A DNA stretch of 64,000 nt from the NCBI GenBank assembly GCA_910584785.1, contig CAJUDX010000002.1, forward strand, positions 29,677 to 93,676. The letters run 5' to 3'. Positions 8,485 through 16,014 of this stretch are shown here, piece by piece (the stretch's first letter is position 1; each line of letters opens with the position of its first letter). The stretch comes from an uncultured Lachnospiraceae bacterium. Its GTDB lineage: Bacteria > Bacillota > Clostridia > Lachnospirales > Lachnospiraceae. A model generated the notes under the pieces. The model made no database searches, was not told the DNA's origin, and worked only from the letters and a program-made list of their open reading frames with translations. The position numbers and the translations under genes were made by a program.

Positions 8485-9224
8485 AGTTAGAACAGCAGGT
8501 TGCCCTGGTGACAGGAGCCGGGAGAGGAATCGGAAAAGCGATTGCCAAAGCCTTAGCTGCCGATGGGGCAATGGTTATCATAAATTATCATGGATCTGAG
8601 CAGAAGGCAGCAGAGACGGTAAGGGAAATTGAAGAGGCAGGGGGAAGGGCAATTGCCCTTCGCTGTAATATTTCCGATTTTAATGCCTGCAAGGAGATGA
8701 TCGATAAGGTGATCAGCGAGCAGGGACGTCTGGATATTTTAGTTAATAATGCTGGGATTACCAGGGATGGCCTTTTAATGAAGATGAGCGAAGAGGATTT
8801 TGATTCGGTTATCGAAACCAATTTAAAGGGAGCATTTAACTGCATCCGGCATGCGGCACGGCAGATGATTAAGCAGAGGGGCGGAAGAGTGATTAATATT
8901 TCCTCGGTTTCCGGTGTACTTGGCAATGCAGGGCAGGCTAACTACAGTGCGTCCAAGGCAGGGATTATCGGCCTGACAAAGGCAGCGGCAAGAGAACTTG
9001 CCAGCCGGGGAATTACAGTAAATGCGATTGCCCCAGGGTTTATTACCACAGATATGACAGATGCGCTTTCTGAATCGATTAAGACCTCTGTGACGGAGAC
9101 GATTCCGATGAAGAAATTTGGAAGGCCGGAAGATGTGGCGCAGACAGCGCTGTTTCTGGCTTCACAGGAGGCAGGCTATATTACTGGTCAGGTAATCTGC
9201 GTAGACGGTGGAATGGCGATGTAG
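8481..9224 (+). CDS. fabG: 3-oxoacyl-ACP reductase
   Basis: NADPH-dependent reduction of 3-ketoacyl-ACP. It is a 247-residue short-chain dehydrogenase with TGAGRGIGKAIA for nucleotide binding, LVNNAGITRD, the catalytic Ser in NISSVSG and the YSASK Tyr-x3-Lys pair. ATG 8481 overlaps the fabD stop (ATGA) and follows GGAGAAGG. The alternative ATG at 8469 adds four residues, but its own upstream region has no clear ribosome binding site. The C-terminal GQVICVDGG is typical. Confidence 0.95.
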   Translation: MKLEQQVALVTGAGRGIGKAIAKALAADGAMVIINYHGSEQKAAETVREIEEAGGRAIALRCNISDFNACKEMIDKVISEQGRLDILVNNAGITRDGLLMKMSEEDFDSVIETNLKGAFNCIRHAARQMIKQRGGRVINISSVSGVLGNAGQANYSASKAGIIGLTKAAARELASRGITVNAIAPGFITTDMTDALSESIKTSVTETIPMKKFGRPEDVAQTALFLASQEAGYITGQVICVDGGMAM

Positions 9225-9256
9225 GCCGGCTAAATGGCGCAGCAATGGAGGATGAT

Positions 9257-10495
9257 ATGAGCAGAAGAGTAGTAATTACTGGATTAGGGGCCATTACCCC
9301 GATTGGAAATGATGTGGAGAGCTTTTGGAATGGGCTTAAAGAAAAAAAGGTGGGAATTGATTTTATCACCCGCTTTGACACGGAGGGCTATAAGGCGAAG
9401 CTGGCTGCCGAGGTAAAGGACTTTGACGCAAAGAACTATATGGATGTCAAGGCGGCAAAGAGGATGGAGCTGTTTTCTCAGTATGCTGTGGCGGCGGCAA
9501 AGCAGGCGCTTACCGATGCGGGAATTACTATGGAAAAGGAAGATCCTTACCGGGTTGGTGCAGCTGTAGGTTCCGGGATTGGTTCCCTCCAGGCCTTTGA
9601 ACGGGATCATAAAAAACTTCTGGAAAAGGGGCCTAACCGGGTAAATCCTCTTCTGGTACCGATGATGATCAGCAATATGGCAGCCGGAAATGTCAGCATT
9701 CAGTTTGGCTTAAAAGGAAAGAATATCAACGTGGTAACAGCCTGTGCAAGCGGTACGCACAGCATCGGTGAGGCCTTCCGCTCGATTCAGTATGGTGAGG
9801 CAGATGTGATGGTAGCCGGCGGTGCGGAGGCCAGTATTTGTCCGATGGGAGTTGCGGGCTTTACTGCATTAACGGCTCTTTCTACTTCAGAAGATCCTCT
9901 TCATGCTTCACGTCCGTTTGATGAATTAAGAGACGGCTTTGTGATGGGCGAGGGCGCAGGAGTTGTCATTTTAGAGTCCCTGGAACATGCATTGGCAAGA
10001 GGGGCAAAGATTTATGCTGAGGTGGCTGGCTACGGGGCAACCTGTGACGCCTTCCATATCACTTCTCCGGCAGAGGACGGAAGCGGCGCAGCGCGGGCTA
10101 TGGCAAATGCTATCCAGGATGCTGGGCTATCCCCGGAGGATATTGATTATATTAATGCCCACGGCACCAGCACCCATCACAATGATTTATTCGAGACAAA
10201 GGCGATTAAGCTGGCTCTGGGAGAGCATGCAGGGAAGGTAAAGATTAACTCCACCAAATCCATGATTGGTCATCTCCTGGGTGCAGCAGGAGGCGTGGAA
10301 TGCATCGTGTGTGCAAAATCCATTGAAGAAAACTTTATCCATGCCACAGCAGGACTGGAACATGAGGGCGAAGGCTGTGATCTGGACTACACTAGGGGCG
10401 AGGGCGTTTCAGTGGAAGTAAACTGTGCCATCAGCAATTCCCTTGGCTTTGGCGGACACAATGCCAGCATTTTACTTAAAAAGTATCGTGCCTAA
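9257..10495 (+). CDS. fabF: 3-oxoacyl-ACP synthase II
   Basis: Elongating condensing enzyme, about 412 residues. The Cys-His-His catalytic set is visible: Cys in VVTACASGTHS, His in NAHGTSTHHND and His in SMIGHLLGAAGG. The ATG at 9257 has GGAGGA six bases upstream; another in-frame ATG lies 12 bases earlier. It follows fabG by about 30 bases and precedes accB, giving the fabG-fabF-accB-fabZ-accC order common in Clostridia. Confidence 0.95.
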   Translation: MSRRVVITGLGAITPIGNDVESFWNGLKEKKVGIDFITRFDTEGYKAKLAAEVKDFDAKNYMDVKAAKRMELFSQYAVAAAKQALTDAGITMEKEDPYRVGAAVGSGIGSLQAFERDHKKLLEKGPNRVNPLLVPMMISNMAAGNVSIQFGLKGKNINVVTACASGTHSIGEAFRSIQYGEADVMVAGGAEASICPMGVAGFTALTALSTSEDPLHASRPFDELRDGFVMGEGAGVVILESLEHALARGAKIYAEVAGYGATCDAFHITSPAEDGSGAARAMANAIQDAGLSPEDIDYINAHGTSTHHNDLFETKAIKLALGEHAGKVKINSTKSMIGHLLGAAGGVECIVCAKSIEENFIHATAGLEHEGEGCDLDYTRGEGVSVEVNCAISNSLGFGGHNASILLKKYRA

Positions 10496-10517
10496 AGAAC
10501 AGGAAGGGTGATTTTGG

Positions 10518-10988
10518 ATGGAAATTAATGAAATTATGAAGTTGGTTCAGGCAGTCAGCGAGTATGGGTTGACCAGTTTTGAACTGGAAGAAGGAAATAT
10601 GCGGATTTCCCTGAAACGGGAAAAGGAAATTGTCCCTGCAGCTGTTCCGGTGGTGGGTACGGCAGAAGGTCTTGCCTCCGGCGTGGTTCTGGCAGAAAAA
10701 CCTTTAACCTTATCAAACGGTGAGACCGTGCAGCCAAAGGAAGATATTGGTTCGGATCAGGTGGTGACTTCTCCTCTGGTCGGTGTATTCTATGCGGCCT
10801 CCTCCCCTGACGCCCAGCCCTTTGTTAAGGTGGGCGATACGGTGAAAAAGGGTCAGGTGCTGGGAATTATCGAGGCGATGAAGCTGATGAACGAAATCGA
10901 GAGCGAGGTTGACGGGGTGGTGGAAGCTATCCTGGTAAAGAACGAGGAAACGGTGGAGTACGGTCAGCCATTATTCCGTATCCGTTAG
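10518..10988 (+). CDS. accB: Biotin carboxyl carrier protein of acetyl-CoA carboxylase
   Basis: Holds the biotin that shuttles CO2 between biotin carboxylase and carboxyltransferase. The 156-residue protein has an N-terminal helical region, a valine/proline-rich linker (about 35-75) and a C-terminal biotinyl domain. The biotinylated lysine is in EAMKLMNEI near residue 122, and SPLVGVFYAASSPDAQPFV opens the domain. AGGAAGGG precedes the ATG. Confidence 0.95.
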   Translation: MEINEIMKLVQAVSEYGLTSFELEEGNMRISLKREKEIVPAAVPVVGTAEGLASGVVLAEKPLTLSNGETVQPKEDIGSDQVVTSPLVGVFYAASSPDAQPFVKVGDTVKKGQVLGIIEAMKLMNEIESEVDGVVEAILVKNEETVEYGQPLFRIR

Positions 10989-11050
10989 TGCACTAACCGG
11001 GAATGGGAGAAAAAGTATCCCATACATCGGGAGTGCTGTGCTGTGAAACA

Positions 11051-11071
11051 CACAGAATGGAGGAAATTATG
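11051..11071 (+). repeat. 21-base initiation region, copy 2 (fabZ)
   Basis: Identical to 7540-7560 before fabD, ending at the G of the fabZ start codon. CTGTG (11041-11045) and CACAG (11051-11055) can form a small stem in front of the GGAGG. Confidence 0.7.
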
Positions 11072-11491
11072 CTGGGTATAAAGGAAATACAGGATATTAT
11101 CCCACACCGCCATCCCTTCCTGCTGATTGATTGCATCGAAGAGCTGGAACCGGGCGTGGGCGCTGTAGGTTATAAATCGGTTACGTACAATGAGCCGTTT
11201 TTTGCAGGACATTTTCCGCAGGAGCCGGTAATGCCGGGTGTGTTGATTGTGGAAGCCCTGGCGCAGACAGGGGCGGTGGCTATCCTTTCCAAGGAAGAAA
11301 ATAAGGGAAAGGTGGCGTATTTTGGCGCAATTAACCAGGCCAAGTTTAAAAAGAAGGTGGTTCCGGGCGATAAGCTTCGTCTGGAATGCAAAATTATTAA
11401 ACAAAAGGGCCCGGTGGGCATCGGTCAGGCCACGGCAACTGTAGATGGAAAGATTGCAGTCAGTGCAGAGCTGACCTTTATGGTGGGATAG
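11069..11491 (+). CDS. fabZ: 3-hydroxyacyl-ACP dehydratase
   Basis: Dehydrates 3-hydroxyacyl-ACP in each elongation cycle. The protein has about 140 residues in a hot-dog fold. The catalytic His is in IPHRHPFLLID near residue 13 and the catalytic Glu in PGVLIVEALAQ. The longer frame upstream (from 11003) is rejected because GGAGG is correctly placed for 11069 and the family starts here. The accC start lies two bases after the stop. Confidence 0.95.
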   Translation: MLGIKEIQDIIPHRHPFLLIDCIEELEPGVGAVGYKSVTYNEPFFAGHFPQEPVMPGVLIVEALAQTGAVAILSKEENKGKVAYFGAINQAKFKKKVVPGDKLRLECKIIKQKGPVGIGQATATVDGKIAVSAELTFMVG

Positions 11492-11492
11492 T

Positions 11493-12839
11493 ATGTTTAA
11501 TAAAATTTTAATCGCCAACCGGGGCGAAATTGCCGTGCGGATTATCCGGGCGTGCAGGGAGATGGGAATTAAAACAGTAGCCGTGTATTCAGAAGCGGAT
11601 CGGGATGCCCTCCATACCATGCTGGCAGATGAGGCTATCTGCATCGGCCCGGCCTCTTCTTCCCAGAGCTATCTGAATATGGAGAGGATCTTAGCCGCCT
11701 GTGTGGTAATGAAAGCAGATGCAATTCACCCAGGTTTTGGCTTTTTATCTGAAAATGCAAGGTTTGCTGAACTTTGTGAAAAATGTAACATTACATTTAT
11801 CGGCCCGTCAGGAGAAATTATTCATAAGATGGGCAATAAGTCTGAGGCCAGAAAGACGATGATGGAAGCCGGGGTTCCGGTTGTCCCAGGGACGAAGGAG
11901 CCGGTTTATCAGGCGGAAGAAGGGCTTAAGCTGGCAGAAGAGATGGGCTTTCCGGTGATGATTAAGGCTTCAAGCGGCGGCGGCGGAAAGGGAATGAGAA
12001 TTTCCCGCAGCCGTGAAGATTTTATGGACAATTTCCAGAGTGCACAGCTGGAATCGGTCAAGGGATTTTCAGATGATACCATGTATATTGAAAAATATAT
12101 TGAAAATCCGCGCCATATCGAATTTCAGATTATGGCGGATAAATACGGCAATGTGGTTCACCTGGGGGAGCGCGACTGCTCCATTCAGCGTCGCCATCAA
12201 AAGGTGCTGGAGGAATCTCCCTGTCAGGTGATTTCCGATAAACTGCGCCAGGAGATGGGGGAGACTGCCGTCCGCGCAGCGAAGGCCGTTCACTATGAAA
12301 ATGCGGGAACGATTGAGTTCCTTTTAGATAAAGACAAAACATTTTATTTTATGGAAATGAATACCAGAATCCAGGTCGAACACCCGGTAACGGAGATGGT
12401 GACAGGACTGGATTTAATTAAGGAACAGATTCGCGTGGCTTCCGGGGAAACGTTAAGTGTGGAGCAAAAAGAGATTAAAATATTGGGCCATGCAATCGAG
12501 TGCCGGATTAATGCAGAAAATCCTTCAAGGCACTTTATGCCCTGTCCGGGGCGAATCAGCAGCATTCACCTTCCCGGTGGAAATGGGGTCAGGATAGACA
12601 CTCATATCTATGCGGATTACCAGGTGCCGTCCAATTATGATTCCATGCTGCTTAAGCTGATTGTCCACGGAAAAAACCGGATGGAGGCCATTGAAAAAAT
12701 GAGAAGTGCGTTGGGCGAGCTGATTATCGAGGGGATTGAAACCAACAGTGATTTTCAGTATGAGATTGTAAGCCATCCGGCATTTATGGAAGGGGCTACC
12801 GATACGGGCTTTATTGAGCGGTATTTCAGCGGGCTGTAA
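11493..12839 (+). CDS. accC: Biotin carboxylase of acetyl-CoA carboxylase
   Basis: ATP-grasp enzyme that carboxylates biotin on AccB. Its 448 residues match the family. Motifs visible are ILIANRGEIAVRIIRA at the N-terminus, the glycine-rich ATP loop KASSGGGGKGMR near residue 159, the EKYIENPRHIEFQ segment, the ERDCSIQRRHQK segment and MNTRIQVEHPVTE with the catalytic Arg/Glu. It directly follows fabZ, and accDA comes after a 90-base gap. Confidence 0.95.
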   Translation: MFNKILIANRGEIAVRIIRACREMGIKTVAVYSEADRDALHTMLADEAICIGPASSSQSYLNMERILAACVVMKADAIHPGFGFLSENARFAELCEKCNITFIGPSGEIIHKMGNKSEARKTMMEAGVPVVPGTKEPVYQAEEGLKLAEEMGFPVMIKASSGGGGKGMRISRSREDFMDNFQSAQLESVKGFSDDTMYIEKYIENPRHIEFQIMADKYGNVVHLGERDCSIQRRHQKVLEESPCQVISDKLRQEMGETAVRAAKAVHYENAGTIEFLLDKDKTFYFMEMNTRIQVEHPVTEMVTGLDLIKEQIRVASGETLSVEQKEIKILGHAIECRINAENPSRHFMPCPGRISSIHLPGGNGVRIDTHIYADYQVPSNYDSMLLKLIVHGKNRMEAIEKMRSALGELIIEGIETNSDFQYEIVSHPAFMEGATDTGFIERYFSGL

Positions 12840-12929
12840 GCAGTCAGGCTTTGTGTATATTTAAAAAAGCGGGACATGCGCGATACACCGGGCGCTGCAG
12901 GAGAACGTCGGAGATAGGAGAAACGGCAA

Positions 12930-14681
12930 ATGTTAAGAAATATGTTTAAAAAAACTTATACCTTAATTGATACAAAGTATAATGAAATCAGAGAAGAACG
13001 GAACAAAGAGCCAAATATCCCCGAAGGACTGTGGCGCAAATGCAATAAGTGCAGGCAGCCGATTTATGTCGAGGATGTAAAGAGTAATTTTTATGTCTGC
13101 CCCAAGTGCGGCGGGTATTTTCGGGTTCACGCCTACCGGCGGATAGAAATGCTGGTGGATGAGGGAACATTTGAGGAATGGAATAAAGAAATGGAATTTT
13201 CCAATCCCCTGGATTTTCCGGGATATGAAAAGAAGGTTCTGGCGGTGAAGGAAAAAACCGGGCTGAACGAAGCAATTGTCACAGGGAAGGGCTTAATTGG
13301 AGGACTTCCCGCAGTAATTGGAGTTTGTGATGCCCGCTTTTTAATGAGCAGTATGGGCCGCAACGTGGGCGAAAAGATTACCTGTGCTGTTGAGCGTGCG
13401 ACGAAGGAAAAGCTTCCGGTTATTTTATTCTGTGCTTCCGGCGGAGCAAGAATGCAGGAGGGCATTGTCTCCCTGATGCAGATGGCAAAAACCTCTGCCG
13501 CCTTAAAGAAACATCATGAGGCAGGACAGCTTTTTATCAGTGTATTGACTGATCCGACAACCGGTGGAGTGACGGCCAGCTTTGCGATGCTGGGGGATAT
13601 TATTCTTGCAGAGCCCAAAGCATTAATTGGGTTTGCCGGTCCAAGGGTAATTGAGCAGACCATTGGGCAAAAACTGCCGGAAGGCTTCCAGCGGGCAGAA
13701 TTTTTACTTGAGCACGGCTTTGTGGATATGGTGGTGGAGAGGAAGAACCAGAAGGAAATCCTGGAAAGGCTTCTTCGGATGCATCAAAGCGGTATTTCCT
13801 TTTTTGACGGCGGTGTAAGAAAGCTGAGAAAAGAAGGAATGAAAACGGTGTCCAAGGGCGGAGAAACGCTGGAGCAAAGCAGAAATCGTATCAACCATAA
13901 CCGCCCGGCCTGGGATGTTGTTCAGCTGTCAAGAAAGTCTGACCGCCCGGTGGCAAGCGATTATATTTCGGTGTTGTTTGATGAATTTACTGAACTGCAC
14001 GGGGATCGGTACGCCAAGGATGACGGGGCAATTATCGGCGGCCTGGCGTTCTTCCATGGGATTCCTGTGACAGTTATCGGTCAGGAAAAGGGAAAGAATA
14101 CAAAAGATAATATTCACCGGAATTTCGGTATGCCCTCGCCTGACGGCTACCGCAAGGCCCTGCGGCTGATGAAGGAGGCAGAGTGCTTTGGACGTCCGGT
14201 TATCTGCTTTGTGGACACGCCGGGGGCTTTCTGTGGCCTGGAGGCAGAGGAACGGGGGCAGGGGGAGGCCATTGCCCGCAGCTTATATGAGATGAGTGCC
14301 TTAAAGGTTCCTGTCCTGTCGGTGGTGATCGGCGAAGGCGGAAGCGGCGGTGCCCTGGCAATGGCGGTTGCCGACGAGGTGTGGATGTTGGAAAATGCGA
14401 TTTATTCCATCCTTTCCCCTGAAGGCTTTGCTTCGATTTTGTGGAAGGACAGTAAAAAAGCGCCGGAGGCGGCAAGGGTGATGCGGATAACGGCGTCTGA
14501 CCTGTATGCAAGAGGATTTATTGAGAAAATCATCCCGGAAGGTGAGGAATTTACACTGAATAGTCTGCCAGAAGCCGCAAAGCTGATGGAAGAAGACATC
14601 GTAGAGTTTTTAGAAAAACTGGAAGGCAGAAGCGGGGAATCCCTGGCAGAAGGCCGTTACCAGAGATTTCGGAAAATGTAA
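12930..14681 (+). CDS. accDA: Acetyl-CoA carboxylase carboxyltransferase, fused beta-alpha (AccD-AccA)
   Basis: Both halves of the carboxyltransferase in one 583-residue chain. The AccD half (about 1-285) begins with a four-cysteine zinc ribbon (CNKC at about residue 31 and CPKC near 50) and contains ASGGARMQEG and a PTTGGVTASFAMLGD oxyanion segment. After a basic linker (about 290-320) the AccA half shows NRPAWDVVQLSR, ELHGDRYAKDDGAIIGG, FVDTPGAFCGLEAEERGQ and GEGGSGGALAM. Many bacteria encode the two as separate genes; the fusion fixes their 1:1 ratio. TAGGAGAAA lies upstream of the ATG. It completes the acc set of the operon. Confidence 0.93.
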   Translation: MLRNMFKKTYTLIDTKYNEIREERNKEPNIPEGLWRKCNKCRQPIYVEDVKSNFYVCPKCGGYFRVHAYRRIEMLVDEGTFEEWNKEMEFSNPLDFPGYEKKVLAVKEKTGLNEAIVTGKGLIGGLPAVIGVCDARFLMSSMGRNVGEKITCAVERATKEKLPVILFCASGGARMQEGIVSLMQMAKTSAALKKHHEAGQLFISVLTDPTTGGVTASFAMLGDIILAEPKALIGFAGPRVIEQTIGQKLPEGFQRAEFLLEHGFVDMVVERKNQKEILERLLRMHQSGISFFDGGVRKLRKEGMKTVSKGGETLEQSRNRINHNRPAWDVVQLSRKSDRPVASDYISVLFDEFTELHGDRYAKDDGAIIGGLAFFHGIPVTVIGQEKGKNTKDNIHRNFGMPSPDGYRKALRLMKEAECFGRPVICFVDTPGAFCGLEAEERGQGEAIARSLYEMSALKVPVLSVVIGEGGSGGALAMAVADEVWMLENAIYSILSPEGFASILWKDSKKAPEAARVMRITASDLYARGFIEKIIPEGEEFTLNSLPEAAKLMEEDIVEFLEKLEGRSGESLAEGRYQRFRKM

Positions 14682-14695
14682 AAGGGGAATGGGCA

Positions 14696-15790
14696 ATGGA
14701 AAAATACAGGCCGTTAACAATAGGAGAATTAACTGTAAATTACCCGGTAATTCAGGGCGGAATGGGCGTGGGCATCAGTCTTTCTTCCCTGGCAGGCGCA
14801 GTGGCAAAGGCCGGAGGTATCGGCCTGATTTCCACAGCCCAGATTGGATTTCGGGAGCCGGATTTTGCACAACATCCCAAGGAAGCTAATCTCAGGGCTA
14901 TCCGAATGGAAATGGAAAAAGCCAGGGCAGTTGCCGGCGATGGGGTGGTAGGCTTTAATATTATGGTGGCGACAAAAGACTATCCTGAATATGTTAAAGC
15001 CGCGGTGGAAGCCGGAGCCGATGTGATTGTGTCCGGTGCCGGTCTCCCGGTAAAGCTTCCCGAATATGCCATGGGAAGCAAAACAAAACTTGCGCCTATC
15101 GTTTCTTCACCTAAATCGGCCTCGGTAATTTGCAGGATGTGGGACAGGAAATATGCCTGTGCGCCGGATTTTCTTGTAGTGGAGGGACCGTTGGCTGGCG
15201 GACATCTGGGCTTTTCTCACGAAGAACTGGAAAAATTCATGGCGGACAGAGCGGATGCGGATGTCTGTTATGACCGGGCAGCTTATGATGCAGAAATCAA
15301 GGGAATTATTCAGGTGGTAAAGGAATATGAGGATAAATATGGACGGCATATTCCGGTCATCAGCGCTGGCGGTGTATTCTCGCGGGAGGATATGGAACAT
15401 CACATGGCATTGGGTGTGGATGGCGTACAGGTGGGAACACGGTTTGTAACAACGGTAGAATGTGATGCGCCTGCGGCATATAAAGAAGCCTATCTTCGCG
15501 CAGAAAAGAACGATATCATAATCGTAAAAAGCCCGGTGGGAATGCCGGGGAGGGCAATTAGAAATCCGTTTTTAGAAAAGGTACAGGGAGAGCCGGAAAA
15601 GATTAAAAAATGTTTTCGCTGTCTGGAACACTGCGATCCGAAAACAGCCCCCTACTGTATTACTATGGCATTAATACGGGCAGCCATGGGTGATGTGGAC
15701 AATGCCCTTTTGTTCTGCGGGTATAATGCCTGGAAATGTAATAAGATAGAAACGGTGGATGCGGTGATAAGGGATTTGTGCAGAGAGTAG
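14696..15790 (+). CDS. Nitronate monooxygenase/FabK-like flavoprotein
   Basis: FMN-binding TIM-barrel protein of the nitronate monooxygenase/2-nitropropane dioxygenase superfamily, 364 residues. It opens with VIQGGMGVGISLSSLAGAVA, has VVEGPLAGGHLGF in place of FabK's ESGGHIGE, and ends the barrel with SAGGVFSRED and GVDGVQVGTRFV. A C-terminal extension carries several cysteines (CFRCLEHCDP, then FCGYNAWKCNK), absent from FabK, which suggests metal or redox use. It starts 14 bases after accDA, so it is probably co-transcribed with fatty-acid genes. Whether it acts as a second enoyl reductase or detoxifies nitronates cannot be read from sequence. Confidence 0.8.
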   Translation: MEKYRPLTIGELTVNYPVIQGGMGVGISLSSLAGAVAKAGGIGLISTAQIGFREPDFAQHPKEANLRAIRMEMEKARAVAGDGVVGFNIMVATKDYPEYVKAAVEAGADVIVSGAGLPVKLPEYAMGSKTKLAPIVSSPKSASVICRMWDRKYACAPDFLVVEGPLAGGHLGFSHEELEKFMADRADADVCYDRAAYDAEIKGIIQVVKEYEDKYGRHIPVISAGGVFSREDMEHHMALGVDGVQVGTRFVTTVECDAPAAYKEAYLRAEKNDIIIVKSPVGMPGRAIRNPFLEKVQGEPEKIKKCFRCLEHCDPKTAPYCITMALIRAAMGDVDNALLFCGYNAWKCNKIETVDAVIRDLCRE

Positions 15791-15855
15791 ATTAGTTTAA
15801 ACACATGATTAGGCTGCCCTGATTCAGTATTTAAAGATTATACAGCAAATTTTTT

Positions 15856-15888
15856 AAAGAGAGAGATATCGTTAGAGATGTCTCTTTT
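15856..15888 (+). terminator. Probable terminator of the fatty-acid operon
   Basis: AAAGAGA at 15856-15862 pairs with TCTCTTT at 15881-15887, with weaker pairing inside, and the descending arm runs into T-rich sequence. No better terminator occurs between 15790 and 16015. Confidence 0.55.
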
Positions 15889-16014
15889 TATTTGGAGTTT
15901 ACAATAATTCCCAATATTTTTAAAAGTACATTAAGAATTTTGTAAAAAATGTTGAATAATCGTTAGAATCGTGATAATATATTTAACATAACTTTAAATA
16001 AGGAGGGGAATCAA

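Noticed and set aside
10985..11644. 219-codon frame on the minus strand across fabZ and accC
   Set aside because: Antisense to two certain genes, composition unlike a real protein, no start signals.
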